From Mesorhizobium tianshanense (lineage in GTDB: Bacteria; Pseudomonadota; Alphaproteobacteria; Rhizobiales; Rhizobiaceae), in contig NZ_VLKT01000050.1 of the NCBI RefSeq assembly GCF_007830515.1, forward strand, positions 1 to 53,437: 53,437 nucleotides of DNA, given 5' to 3'. Below, piece by piece: positions 1 to 8,309 of the stretch (positions are counted from its first letter, which is position 1; the number at the start of each line of letters is the position of its first letter). The notes under the pieces are model-generated. The model did no database searches. It was given only the letters and a program-made list of their open reading frames with translations, and was not told where the DNA came from. Position numbers and translations under genes: made by a program.

Positions 1-308
1 CGATGCGCCTTGACGTGGCTGCTATCGATGGAAAGCTCATCCGGAACGGGCCCGGCAGCCGCCATCTTCTCGAAGATACGCTGCCAGATGCGGCGCTGCG
101 ACCACCTGTTGTAGCGATTGTAGATTGTGGTTGGCGGACCATAGGCTGCAGGCACGTCGCGCCAGCGGCAGCCGGTCTTGAGAACATGCAGGATGCCCGA
201 AATCACCCTGCGATCATCAACCCGAGGTTTCCCCGCTTTGCCGCGAGGAAGATGCGGTTCCATCGCACTCCACGCCTCATCCGACAACCAAAATAAGCTC
301 TTCGACAT
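1..308 (-). CDS. IS5-family transposase, N-terminal part (cut by window edge)
   Basis: Reading the minus strand from an ATG at 308-306 gives about 102 codons without a stop before the window ends. The protein begins MSKSLFWLSDEAWSAMEPHL and continues with a G-K-P-R-V-D-D-R-R-V-I-S-G-I-L motif, then G-C-R-W-R-D-V-P, Y-G-P-P-T-T and W-x-x-I-F. This is the N-terminal DUF4096-type helix-turn-helix region of IS5/IS427-group transposases. It ends just after an SIDSSHVKAHR segment, which in this family carries the first catalytic Asp. The rest of the gene lies outside the window, so it cannot be judged intact or broken. Confidence 0.85.
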   Translation of the reverse strand, partial: MSKSLFWLSDEAWSAMEPHLPRGKAGKPRVDDRRVISGILHVLKTGCRWRDVPAAYGPPTTIYNRYNRWSQRRIWQRIFEKMAAAGPVPDELSIDSSHVKAH

Positions 309-382
309 CACTTCGGCCTCCAGCGACTCATTGAGGGCGAAGAATATCAATGAAAAGCAGTCAATTGTATGAGTTCTCAACC
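1..382 (-). mobile_element. Insertion sequence end (IS5/IS427-like)
   Basis: The transposase fragment is preceded, reading out of the element, by about 75 bp that end in a plausible terminal inverted repeat: minus-strand GGTTGAGAACTCATAC (plus 367-382). A CTAG sits at 382-385, a target often used by this IS group. The other end is outside the window, so the pairing of inverted repeats and the target duplication cannot be checked here. The boundary is approximate. Confidence 0.5.
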
Positions 383-655
383 TAGAGATAATCTTACAGT
401 GCCGCGTGGTATTGGAAACGGCTCCCGCGTGCCGGGGCGCTTTTCGGACGACGGCCGACGGTGGCGTAAGCGCGCGCTCCGAGGCTGGATATTTGTCCCG
501 CTTTTCCCCTCCCGCCAAGCGTCTTTTGACCGCTCTCACCGTTTCCGCGTCTGATCTCTCCGTTCCGTCCAATCGATCCCCGAACGATCGCCAGCGTGCG
601 GCCAAGGTCAATTCCGCTTGGTATCTCGCTCGGTGCCAATCCAAGGAGGCTTGCC
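383..655. other. Spacer between IS end and selD
   Basis: With the IS leader this makes a 347-bp gene-free stretch (309-655). It holds the selD ribosome binding site AAGGAGG at 643-649 and no other feature I can support. An open frame runs upstream of the selD ATG, but its residues do not resemble SelD and it lacks a binding site. Confidence 0.5.
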
Positions 656-1732
656 ATGGCAATCGCCGTCTCGCCTGAGGTCGCCGACGCTCCTGTGTTG
701 CGCCTGACCAGCCTTGCGCATGGCGGTGGCTGCGGCTGCAAGCTGGCGCCGTCCGTCCTTCAGCAGCTTCTCGCGGACCAGGTCGAGGCCAACCCCTTTC
801 GCCGGCTTCTTGTCGGCACCGAGACCGGAGACGACGCCGCCGTCTGGCAGCTCGACGACGACATTTGTGTCATCGCCACCACCGATTTCTTCATGCCCAT
901 GGTGGACGATCCGTATGATTTCGGCCGGATCGCCGCGACCAATGCGATCTCCGACGTCTATGCAATGGGTGGCCGGCCGATCATGGCGCTGGCCATTCTC
1001 GGCATGCCGCTCGACAAGATGCCGACGCATATGGTCCGAGACATTCTGAAGGGCGGCCGGGCCGTTTGCGCCACGGCCGGAATCCCGGTCGCCGGCGGCC
1101 ACTCGATCGACTCACCGGAGCCGATCTATGGTCTTGCCGTGATCGGCACATGCCGGCCCGAAGACATCAGGCGCAATTCGGGTGCGAGGCCGGGAGACGC
1201 CTTGATCCTGACGAAGGCGCTCGGCGTCGGCATCTACTCCGCCGCCATCAAGAAGCAGGCGCTGCCGCCCGGCGGCTATGCCGAGATGATCGCCTCGACC
1301 ACCCTGCTCAACCGGATCGGATCGGATCTCGCGCAGGATGAGAGCGTCCATGCGATCACCGACGTGACCGGTTTCGGCCTGCTCGGACATGCGCTCGAGA
1401 TGGCGCGCGGCTCAGGCTGTGCGCTCGTCATCCGTGACCGCGACGTTCCGCTCTTTTCCGAAGCCGCGCTGCTGGCGGAGCAAGGCTTCGTCACCGGCGC
1501 GTCGCGGCGCAACTGGGCAAGCTATGGCGATGCGGTGCTCCTGCCTGCCGACATGCCGGAGTGGCGGCGCCATCTTCTCACCGATCCACAGACTTCGGGC
1601 GGGCTGCTCGTCGCCTGCACGCGCGACAAAGCGGCGGCCCTGGTCGAAAAGATGGTCGCGGACGGTTACGCATCGGCCTGCGTGATCGGCGATGTCGAGT
1701 CCGGCGCGCCCGCCATAACGGTTCAGGCATGA
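656..1732 (+). CDS. selD: Selenide, water dikinase SelD
   Basis: Makes monoselenophosphate from selenide and ATP, the selenium donor for selenocysteine and 2-selenouridine. The protein is 358 residues, close to the usual length of about 350. The N-terminus carries AHGGGCGCKLAP, so Cys26 and Lys29 correspond to the catalytic Cys17/Lys20 of E. coli SelD. This is a Cys form, not a Sec form. Further family signatures are DDAA, TDFF, ATNAISDVYAMGG, GGHSID, DVTGFGLLGHALEMA and DPQTSGGLL. The ATG at 656 is chosen because AAGGAGG (643-649) lies just upstream; an in-frame upstream extension has no family similarity. No selA, selB or mnmH lies beside it here, and the IS just upstream may have separated it from partners. 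Confidence 0.95.
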   Translation: MAIAVSPEVADAPVLRLTSLAHGGGCGCKLAPSVLQQLLADQVEANPFRRLLVGTETGDDAAVWQLDDDICVIATTDFFMPMVDDPYDFGRIAATNAISDVYAMGGRPIMALAILGMPLDKMPTHMVRDILKGGRAVCATAGIPVAGGHSIDSPEPIYGLAVIGTCRPEDIRRNSGARPGDALILTKALGVGIYSAAIKKQALPPGGYAEMIASTTLLNRIGSDLAQDESVHAITDVTGFGLLGHALEMARGSGCALVIRDRDVPLFSEAALLAEQGFVTGASRRNWASYGDAVLLPADMPEWRRHLLTDPQTSGGLLVACTRDKAAALVEKMVADGYASACVIGDVESGAPAITVQA

Positions 1733-1760
1733 AGCCGTCAAAGCGCGCGTCATGGCCCTT

Positions 1761-2369
1761 TCAGCCTAGCCACATCTCCTTTGGACCCCTGTTGAACCCT
1801 TGTGCATGAAACTTGGGAAGAGGGCAGAGAGGTCGACCCTGCCTCCTCACCCGCATCTCTCCTCCGCGACGACGAGGCGCTGATATAGGTGTGCGGAGTA
1901 AATCGGCTGGCCTCCGCGCCGCTTCAGTCAAGTCGATACTGATCAGGAAATCGTTCGGATAGGGGCTGCCCTTGCCGTTTTCGAGCTGTGCCTTGAGGCT
2001 GAACAGGAAGCTGGCCCATTTGGTGCTGCAGTGGTGCATGAAGTCCACGGGCTCCCGCCAGCCCTGCTGCTTGAAGCGGATGGTCGTTCCCGCGCCTTCC
2101 GGCGAGAGGTTCCAGATGACCTTGATGCCGATCCACTCCTTCGGCGCGTCCACCACTTCCCACATCACGTGCCTTTCCGGCTCGAGCTCGAGCACCTTCA
2201 TGTCGAAGAAGCTGCGGTCGCCGAACCTGAATTTGATCACGCCCCCGGTCTCGGGCCGCCCCTGAGTATCGCTCGTTCACCAACTGGAAAGCCCGTCGAG
2301 GGTGGTGAGGGCGTTATAGACATCGCGAGGCGAAGCATTGATGCCCACTCGGTGCAGAATGTCGACCAT
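1761..2369 (-). pseudogene. START/AHSA1-domain protein, interrupted by an in-frame TGA
   Basis: The frame starts at ATG 2369 with a good AAGGAG site upstream and encodes MVDILHRVGI and then DGLSSW. It hits TGA at 2279-2277 (codon 31) and continues in the same frame as TSDTQGRPETGGVIKFRFGD and a full SRPBCC/AHSA1 domain (WEVVDAPKEWIG, GTTIRFKQQGW, FSLKAQLENGKG). Family members commonly have a Trp-Trp pair here, so TGA probably replaces TGG by one substitution. The C-terminus runs on past the expected end near SIDL into a low-complexity Arg-rich tail, suggesting the original stop was also lost. It is convergent with selD. A sequencing error or a restart at the ATG at 2240 are alternatives. Confidence 0.75.
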
Positions 2370-2559
2370 TTCAGTGCTCCTTGGGTTGGCGCCGGCGTGG
2401 GACCGGTGGTCTCCAGCGGGGTATGAACGGGCGCGGGCTAGGTCCGTCTTGCTCACATTCCGCTCTTCGGACCGACCGAGCGGTGTCTAGGGCGATCTTT
2501 CGGGTCGGCGGCGGCTGGCAGCCGTCACGCTTCCGGGAATGGCCCGAAAAACTAATCGC

Positions 2560-3186
2560 TCAGTTTGGTTTGATGGCTGCGGCAGACAGTCCCGTGGTCA
2601 CGAAAGTCAGGCCTGCACCGATATTGATCCCGGCCACCACCAGCGGACGGCGAAGCAGCCAATTGCTCAGGGCCGAAGCGAAGCCGCCGATGATGGAGAG
2701 ACCGACGACCGCGATGACCGCGAGCCACGCGCCGTAGGTCATCATCTGAACCTCGACCGGGCCGCGTTCGGCGCTGACGAACTGCGGGATGAACGCCAGG
2801 ACAAACAAGCCGATCTTGGGGTTCAATACGTTGGACATCAGGCCGGTCAGATAGATCGCATGCAGCGGACGCCTGGCGGCCGGCGCAAAGGTGACGAGGT
2901 TGCGGTAGAGCAGAGCCCTGGTACCCAGCCAGATCAGATAGGCCGCTCCCACCAGCTTGATCGCCAGGAAAGCCATGGCGGAAGTCTGGATGACCAGAGC
3001 GAGGCCGTAGGCGGCGGCGACCGTGTGGAACAGGATGCCGGTGCCGGCTCCCAATCCCGAAAGCACTGCCGCGAGCCGGCCCTGGCTCAGACCGCGCGCG
3101 ATCGAGAGAACGATGTCGGGCCCAGGCGCCAGGACAATCAGGACGCTGGCAAGGGTGTAGGCCAACCAGATGTCGATCGGAAACAT
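2560..3186 (-). CDS. LysE/RhtB-family amino-acid exporter
   Basis: Inner-membrane exporter of 208 residues, the normal size of the RhtB/LysE family, which expels amino acids or their derivatives. The opening MFPIDIWLAYTLASVLIVLAPGPDI contains the family APGPD motif after the first membrane helix. G-x-x-x-G-x-x-H-T-x-x-A follows near residue 50, then AIKLVGAAYLIWLG in the third helix and NVLNPK in the middle. About five to six hydrophobic segments can be seen. The ATG at 3186 lies after AAGGAAAA. Substrate cannot be told from sequence. No regulator lies beside it on the same strand. Confidence 0.88.
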   Translation of the reverse strand: MFPIDIWLAYTLASVLIVLAPGPDIVLSIARGLSQGRLAAVLSGLGAGTGILFHTVAAAYGLALVIQTSAMAFLAIKLVGAAYLIWLGTRALLYRNLVTFAPAARRPLHAIYLTGLMSNVLNPKIGLFVLAFIPQFVSAERGPVEVQMMTYGAWLAVIAVVGLSIIGGFASALSNWLLRRPLVVAGINIGAGLTFVTTGLSAAAIKPN

Positions 3187-3327
3187 GGTTTTTTCCTTTG
3201 CTTGGGTTCGGGCCGCGCATGGACGTGAGCTGACGACCGCGCCGGCGGTGGGGCGCAGGGGATCGGTTTCCCGAAGGCAGGAGCCGGAATGTCGTGGAGC
3301 GCGTCCGCTATGATGACGCCGGTCCGG

Positions 3328-3744
3328 TTAGCCAGGCGGCATCTTCTCGAACGTCTTCAGCGCGGTATCCATCTTGTCCCAGGGGAGAGCCCGGATACCG
3401 TAGGTCACGACGGTCGGATTGAACCGGCCCGGATCGTCGAGACTTGCGGCATGCACCGAGATCGAGTCCGGCATGGCGGCGAACGTCACGTAGACCGGCG
3501 TGCCGCAGACCGGGCAGAAGGAATGGATTTTCTCGTTCCCGCTGTCCGCCACGACGCGCCAGTCCGTCGCCGTGCCGGTGATCTTCACGTCCGCTCGCGA
3601 CGGAAACGTCAGATAGGATCCATGACCGGTGCCGCTTCTTTTCTGGCAATCGCGGCATTGGCAGTGGTTCTCGAAGACGGGGGCTGCCTTTGCCTCGTAG
3701 CGGACCGCGCCGCACGCGCATCCGCCGCTATAGGAAGTGCTCAT
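3328..3744 (-). CDS. GFA/CENP-V-domain protein
   Basis: A 138-residue member of the GFA (glutathione-dependent formaldehyde-activating enzyme-like) fold. Zinc-binding cysteines are all present: Cys9-x-Cys11 in GGCACGAVRY, Cys28-x-Cys30-x2-Cys33 in HCQCRDCQKRSG, and the CPVCGTPV pair. The start at 3744 follows AAGGAG; a longer frame reaches back into the neighbouring gene without similarity. It sits 23 bp after the START-domain gene in the same direction, so the two are probably cotranscribed. Despite the family name, most such proteins are not proven formaldehyde enzymes, so a role in methylotrophy here is only a suggestion. Confidence 0.85.
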   Translation of the reverse strand: MSTSYSGGCACGAVRYEAKAAPVFENHCQCRDCQKRSGTGHGSYLTFPSRADVKITGTATDWRVVADSGNEKIHSFCPVCGTPVYVTFAAMPDSISVHAASLDDPGRFNPTVVTYGIRALPWDKMDTALKTFEKMPPG

Positions 3745-3767
3745 GTGCTCGGCTCCTTGCTGCGGTG

Positions 3768-4244
3768 TCATGCCGCCAGTTCGGACGCGCGCGGCTTCGC
3801 GAAGACATCGATCGCCTGGCCCGTTTCGAGGAAGGATTTCAGGCTGGAGAGAACGATCGGCCAACCGCGTCTGATGCCGTTTGCCATTCCGCTGCCGGCT
3901 TCGAGTTCGTCATGGGTGACGGTCAGCCGGACCATGGCCTCGTATTCCTCGATCTCGAAGGTTACCCGGCTGTAGCTCGCCGGATCAGACGCCTGCGAAG
4001 CGTTTGCCCAGGTGATGACGAGACGGGTCGGCGGGGAGACCTCGATGACCTCGCCGACGAGTTCGACGGTCCGTTCATCATTGGTGCGGATATGCTCCCA
4101 TCTCGAACCGGGCTTCCAGTCAGAGACGTTCTCGTGGCCCCAGTAGCGCCGTGCGAGGTCTGGTTTCGTTATGGCCTCGAACACCTTCCCCGGCGTCGAG
4201 ACGATATAGGTCGTGTAAGTAAAGCTGATCGCTTCGTTGGTCAT
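3768..4244 (-). CDS. SRPBCC (AHSA1/START-type) domain protein
   Basis: A 158-residue single-domain protein of the AHSA1-like helix-grip fold, a family that binds hydrophobic ligands. Typical features are YIVSTPGKVFEAITKPDLARRYW near residue 12, WEHIRTND, VIEVSPPTRLVITW and a C-terminal helix SSLKSFLETG. Many relatives are paired with an ArsR regulator; none is here. Instead a MocR-type regulator is divergent, 267 bp away, with a shared intergenic region that contains a clear palindrome. Ligand and function unknown. Confidence 0.85.
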   Translation of the reverse strand: MTNEAISFTYTTYIVSTPGKVFEAITKPDLARRYWGHENVSDWKPGSRWEHIRTNDERTVELVGEVIEVSPPTRLVITWANASQASDPASYSRVTFEIEEYEAMVRLTVTHDELEAGSGMANGIRRGWPIVLSSLKSFLETGQAIDVFAKPRASELAA

Positions 4245-4418
4245 TGCTACGCTCCTTTTGTTTCACCAGTACAGGTAGATGGGGGAACGGGACTCGTGTG
4301 AGTGACAATCCTGTCGCGATTGATCGCTTCGATCGCAACGCTCGGCTGCTTGCCGGACAGGGATGAACGATAAATCCCCACCCGTGGCGCGGACAGTCAC
4401 AGTGACCAGGCATCTGAT

Positions 4419-4453
4419 ATGGTACAGTGTTGTGTCTGAGCGAACTGTACCAT
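4419..4453. promoter_or_regulatory. Palindromic operator, probably for the MocR-type regulator
   Basis: Perfect 10-bp inverted repeat ATGGTACAGT (4419-4428) and ACTGTACCAT (4444-4453) with a 15-nt spacer. A third half-site CTGTACCA lies at 4470-4477 in the same orientation as the second, 25 bp further on. All three lie 35-95 bp before the regulator start and between divergent genes. Paired direct and inverted half-sites of this kind are usual for GntR/MocR proteins, so autoregulation and control of the divergent gene pair are likely. Confidence 0.75.
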
Positions 4454-4511
4454 CCAAGAAGACAGCCATCTGTACCAGTCGGCGTCGGTGGATTCGCGGT
4501 AGGTAGGGAGC

Positions 4512-5963
4512 ATGCAAGATCAAGAACCCGTCGAGATTCTGTATCTGCAGGTAGCGGAATCGCTCGCAACACCGATCCGCGCCGGAACACTCGTTCGCGG
4601 CGAACGCATCCCCTCGGTGCGTGAACTGGCGCGCAGCCGCGACGTCTCTGTTGGCACTGTCCTGCAGGCCTACCGGATACTGGAGGACGCACATCTGATC
4701 GAGGCGCGGCCGCGCTCGGGCTATTTCGTCGCCGCGCGGCCGCCGCGCCTCCCCGAACCCGAGACCTCAAACCCCCCGGCGGATTCCATGGCAGTGGACG
4801 TCAGTTCGCTCGCGGCGCGCGTGATGCACCTAGCGCACGATCCCGGTTACGCATCGTTCGGCGCGGCCTGTCCGGGCGCGGAGCTGTTCACCGAGGAACG
4901 GGTGCGCCGTGCGGTCAGCCGCGCCGTGCAACACCATCGCGCGACGTTATGTCAGTACACGACCGGCTACGGCGACGAGAGCCTGCGCCGGGCAATTGCA
5001 CGCCATGCGCTGCGCATGGGGTGCCAGATCGACCCGCGCGACGTCGTGGTGACTAATAGCTGCCTCGAGTCGATTACGCTGTGCCTGCGCGCGGTGACGC
5101 GACCCGGCGACATCATCGCGCTCGAATCGCCGACCCTCTTCGCTTTTCTGGAGATCCTCGAGAACCTGCACCTGCGCGCGCTCGAGATTCCGACGCATCC
5201 GCGCACCGGGTTCTCGCTCGACGCCCTGCAGCTCGCCTTTGACACGCAGCCGATCAAGGCCGTGCTTGCGGTGCCCACGCTCTCCAATCCGATCGGATCG
5301 AGCATACCTCTGGCTGATCGGCGCCGCCTCGCGCAAATGGTCGCCGAACGCGGTATCCCGCTGATCGAAGATGTCCTCTACAACGACTTTGCCGAACACG
5401 AAGACCAGCGCCAGGCGGTGCGCTCGTTCGACACGACGGGGCACGTGATGATTTGCGGCTCGTTCTCCAAGACGATCGCGCCAGGGCTTCGGCTCGGCTG
5501 GGTCGACGCCGGGCGCTGGGGCGCGAAGCTTGTGCGCATGAAGGAATCGACCAGCGGCAGCCAGACGACGATAATCGAGCGGGCGTTGGCCGATCTGCTG
5601 GCGCAGCCCGGCATCGAGGCCGGGTACCGCCAGATCCGCGCAACGATCGCAGCACGGGTCGACGAAGCGCGTGGGCTGATCGCGCGGCACTTTCCGGGAG
5701 GCACGCGCGTCACCGATCCGAGGGGAGGTTTCATTCTGTGGCTCGAACTGCCGCACGGCATCGATTCACTCGACCTGTTCCAGGCCTGCCTGGCCGAGAG
5801 CATCGTGATCGCCCCGGGCAAGATGTTCAGCGCGACGAACCATTTCCGCCACTGCATTCGGCTCGGGCTCGGCGGACGGTGGGACGACGCCCATCGTCAC
5901 GCCCTGCGGCGCGTGGGAGAACTGGCGGAAACTATGGCACTGAGCAGAGTTGCTCGCGGGTGA
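4512..5963 (+). CDS. MocR-type regulator (GntR HTH fused to aminotransferase domain)
   Basis: A 483-residue transcription factor. Residues 5-75 are a GntR winged helix (VRGERIPSVRELARSRDVSVGTVLQAYRILE). Residues 110-470 are a fold-type I aminotransferase domain with the PLP-binding lysine in ICGSFSKTIAPGLRLGW (Lys320), plus NPIGSSIP and EDVLYNDF. MocR proteins usually sense PLP or an amino compound and control a neighbouring gene. The sequence resembles the general YdcR-like group more than a confirmed PdxR, and no PLP-synthesis genes are near. The start at 4512 follows a GGTAGGGAG stretch. Its own promoter region holds the palindrome at 4419-4477. Confidence 0.9.
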   Translation: MQDQEPVEILYLQVAESLATPIRAGTLVRGERIPSVRELARSRDVSVGTVLQAYRILEDAHLIEARPRSGYFVAARPPRLPEPETSNPPADSMAVDVSSLAARVMHLAHDPGYASFGAACPGAELFTEERVRRAVSRAVQHHRATLCQYTTGYGDESLRRAIARHALRMGCQIDPRDVVVTNSCLESITLCLRAVTRPGDIIALESPTLFAFLEILENLHLRALEIPTHPRTGFSLDALQLAFDTQPIKAVLAVPTLSNPIGSSIPLADRRRLAQMVAERGIPLIEDVLYNDFAEHEDQRQAVRSFDTTGHVMICGSFSKTIAPGLRLGWVDAGRWGAKLVRMKESTSGSQTTIIERALADLLAQPGIEAGYRQIRATIAARVDEARGLIARHFPGGTRVTDPRGGFILWLELPHGIDSLDLFQACLAESIVIAPGKMFSATNHFRHCIRLGLGGRWDDAHRHALRRVGELAETMALSRVARG

Positions 5964-6051
5964 CCGCCGACATGCCTGCGTGGCGAACAGCGATACAGAA
6001 ACGACAGCCGCGCCGAGCCAAATGGCTTCCAACACGACAGAAGGTTGACGC

Positions 6052-6885
6052 ATGACGCGCTGGCAGCTTGCTCATGGACGGCATCTCGATCTTGGCGTGA
6101 AATCGTTGCTGATGGGGATTTTGAATGTTACGCTGGACAGTTTCTCCGACGGGGGAGAATTCGACCGGCCGGAGCGGGCGCTCCAGCAGGCCCGGCGCAT
6201 GATCGGCGAGGGCGCGGCGATCATCGATGTCGGCGGCGAGTCCACCCGGCCCGGCGCCGGCGCCGTATCGGCGTTGGAGGAACAATCGCGCATTCTCCCG
6301 GTCATCAAGGCGCTGTCGTCCGAAGGCGGCAGCCTCGTTTCGGTCGACACCTATCGGGCCGAGACGGCGCGTCTGGCGGTCGCGGCGGGCGCGCATATCG
6401 TCAACGACGTGCATGGCTTGCAGCGCGAACCCGACATCGCGCATGTCGCGGCGGAAACCGGCGCCGGCCTCGTCATCATGCACACCGGGCGCGGTCGCGA
6501 AAAACTGGCGGATGTGATCGCCGACCAGTTCATGTTCCTGAACAGATCGCTGGAGATCGCGCGTGACGCCGGCATCCCGGACGACCGGATCGTGCTGGAC
6601 CCGGGCTTCGCCTTCGCCAAGGACGGAGAGGAAAACCTCGAGCTCATGGCTCGCTTCGGTGAATTGCGCGCTCTCGGTTTTCCATTGCTCGTCGGCACGT
6701 CACGCAAGCGTCTTGCCCGTCACTTGGTCGGCGAAAGCGATGAGGCGCGCGACGTCGGCACGGCGGCAACCAGCGTCATCCTGCGGTTGAAGGGCGCTTC
6801 GATCTTTCGCGTGCACAATGTCACGCTCAATCGCGATGCACTGGCTTTCGCCGACGCGGTGCGCGAGCGCGAGACCATGGAATAG
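6052..6885 (+). CDS. folP: Dihydropteroate synthase FolP
   Basis: Condenses p-aminobenzoate with dihydropterin pyrophosphate to dihydropteroate in folate synthesis. The 277-residue protein shows all family signatures: MGILNVTLDSFSDGG near residue 21, DVGGESTRPGA near 61, SVDTY, IVNDVHG, a DPGFAFAK motif, LVGTSRK near 214 and RVHNV near the C-terminus. It lies 88 bp after the MocR gene and is convergent with pqqE. This is the bacterial type. A very different archaeal-type DHPS homologue lies at 50.9 kb, so the two probably serve folate and a methanopterin-type pterin respectively, or this is a second folP copy. Confidence 0.92.
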   Translation: MTRWQLAHGRHLDLGVKSLLMGILNVTLDSFSDGGEFDRPERALQQARRMIGEGAAIIDVGGESTRPGAGAVSALEEQSRILPVIKALSSEGGSLVSVDTYRAETARLAVAAGAHIVNDVHGLQREPDIAHVAAETGAGLVIMHTGRGREKLADVIADQFMFLNRSLEIARDAGIPDDRIVLDPGFAFAKDGEENLELMARFGELRALGFPLLVGTSRKRLARHLVGESDEARDVGTAATSVILRLKGASIFRVHNVTLNRDALAFADAVRERETME

Positions 6886-6894
6886 AAGAGCGCG

Positions 6895-8016
6895 TCAGGC
6901 GGGCTCGGTCACGACGCCGATCCGCCGGTAGACGAAAGGTGTGTCCGTCGAGGGAACTGCCGCGGCACGCTGGGCTTCGTCGATCAGCATTGCCATGCGC
7001 GCATGGATCGGCGATTTCGCGCAAGCCGGGTCCGTCGCGGCAGCATCGCCGGCGATCGCCATCGCCTGGCAGCGGCAGCCGCCCCAGTCGATCTCACGCC
7101 GGTCGCAGCTGCGGCAGGGCTCCTGCATCCAGTCGGTGCCGCGAAAGGCGTTGAATGCCGGCGAATCGGCCCAGATCTCGGCCAGGCTGCGCGGCCCGAA
7201 ACGCTCGAAGCTGAGCGACGGGATGGTCTGTGCGGCATGGCATGGCAGTACGGTGCCGTCCGGCGTCACCATGAAGGCGTCGCGTGCCCAGCCGCCCATG
7301 CACGGCTTGGGATAGATAGCGAAATAATCCGGCGGCACGAAATCGATGTTCATGATGCCGGAGAGCCGTTCGCGCGCCGCCGCGACGATCTCCGCCTGCC
7401 GGTCGACCGCGGCACGCTCGGGCATCAGTTGATCGCGATTGGTCAGCGCCCAGCCGGCATATTGCACGTTGGCGATCTCGAGCCGCTCCGCGCCCAGCGA
7501 AAGCGCCAGATCGATGAATTCCGGCACTTCCTCGATGTTGTGGCGATGGATCGGCGCGTTGATGGTCAGCGGCAGGCCGGCCGCTCGGGCGCGGCGTGCC
7601 GTCTCCAGCTTCTTTTCGTGGCCGCCTTTGTGGTTGCCGATGCGGTCGGTGGTCGCCGGCCGAGCACCCTGAAAGCTCAGTTGCAGATGGTCGAGCCCGG
7701 CTTCGGCAAACGCCACGATGCGGCCTTCGGCAACACCGACGCCGGCGGTGATCAAATTGGTGTAGACGCCGCGCGCCGAAAGCCCGGCGATCAGTTGCTC
7801 GAGGTCGCGGCGCAGCGTCGGCTCACCGCCGGACAGATGCACCTGGAGAACGCCGAGATCGGCGGCCTGCGAGAACAGGTCGAGCCACGTCTGCGTGTCG
7901 AGTTCGCGATTGGCCTTCAGCAATTCGAGCGGATTGGAGCAATAAGGGCATTGCAGCGGGCAGCGGTGCGTCAGTTCCGCCAGCATGCCGATCGGAGGGA
8001 GAAGGGGCTCGCTCAT
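6895..8016 (-). CDS. pqqE: PQQ biosynthesis radical SAM enzyme PqqE
   Basis: Radical SAM/SPASM enzyme that forms the Glu-Tyr carbon-carbon bond in PqqA, the first committed step of PQQ synthesis. 373 residues from ATG 8016, which overlaps the pqqD stop as ATGA. The CX3CX2C cluster motif is Cys19, Cys23, Cys26 (HRCPLQCPYCSNP). The C-terminal SPASM region has CMGGW, LPCHAA and CRSCDRREIDWGGCRC. A longer frame starting at 8043 reaches into pqqD and is unlikely. Last gene of the pqq operon; needs PqqD to present PqqA. Confidence 0.97.
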   Translation of the reverse strand: MSEPLLPPIGMLAELTHRCPLQCPYCSNPLELLKANRELDTQTWLDLFSQAADLGVLQVHLSGGEPTLRRDLEQLIAGLSARGVYTNLITAGVGVAEGRIVAFAEAGLDHLQLSFQGARPATTDRIGNHKGGHEKKLETARRARAAGLPLTINAPIHRHNIEEVPEFIDLALSLGAERLEIANVQYAGWALTNRDQLMPERAAVDRQAEIVAAARERLSGIMNIDFVPPDYFAIYPKPCMGGWARDAFMVTPDGTVLPCHAAQTIPSLSFERFGPRSLAEIWADSPAFNAFRGTDWMQEPCRSCDRREIDWGGCRCQAMAIAGDAAATDPACAKSPIHARMAMLIDEAQRAAAVPSTDTPFVYRRIGVVTEPA

Positions 8017-8309
8017 AGCTTGACCAGAAGCTTGTCCGACCATTCCTGCAGAAAGGCGATGACGTCGGCCGCCACGGCCTCCTGTTCTGCGTCATAATCC
8101 ACGGCAAGATCGGCAATGATGTGGCCGACCGTGGAGCGTCCATCGCAGCGGCGCAATATATCGAGACTGATGTCGTTCGGCCAGAACACCTTTTCCGGCG
8201 AAAGCACGGCGAATGCCTGCCGTACGGGGTCGTACTGTATGCGCACGTGCTGCGGCAGCGATGGCACCGACTGCGGCGACACCAAGGCTCTTTCGCGCAG
8301 CGCCATCAT
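8013..8309 (-). CDS. pqqD: PqqA-binding chaperone PqqD
   Basis: 98-residue winged-helix peptide chaperone that binds PqqA and delivers it to PqqE. After a short N-terminal tail the family pattern is visible: LPQHVRIQYDPVRQAFAVLSPEK, then LDILRRCDGRSTVGHII and the helix ending FLQEW. The first ATG (8309) overlaps the pqqC stop. A second ATG follows directly at 8306. Both neighbours overlap it by 4 bases, indicating translational coupling through pqqC-D-E. Confidence 0.95.
   Translation of the reverse strand: MMALRERALVSPQSVPSLPQHVRIQYDPVRQAFAVLSPEKVFWPNDISLDILRRCDGRSTVGHIIADLAVDYDAEQEAVAADVIAFLQEWSDKLLVKL

Noticed and set aside
2277..2279. TGA near selD read as a selenocysteine codon
   Set aside because: The aligned residue in START/AHSA1 relatives is Trp, not Cys, and I see no stem-loop directly after the TGA. 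A nonsense change or error is simpler.
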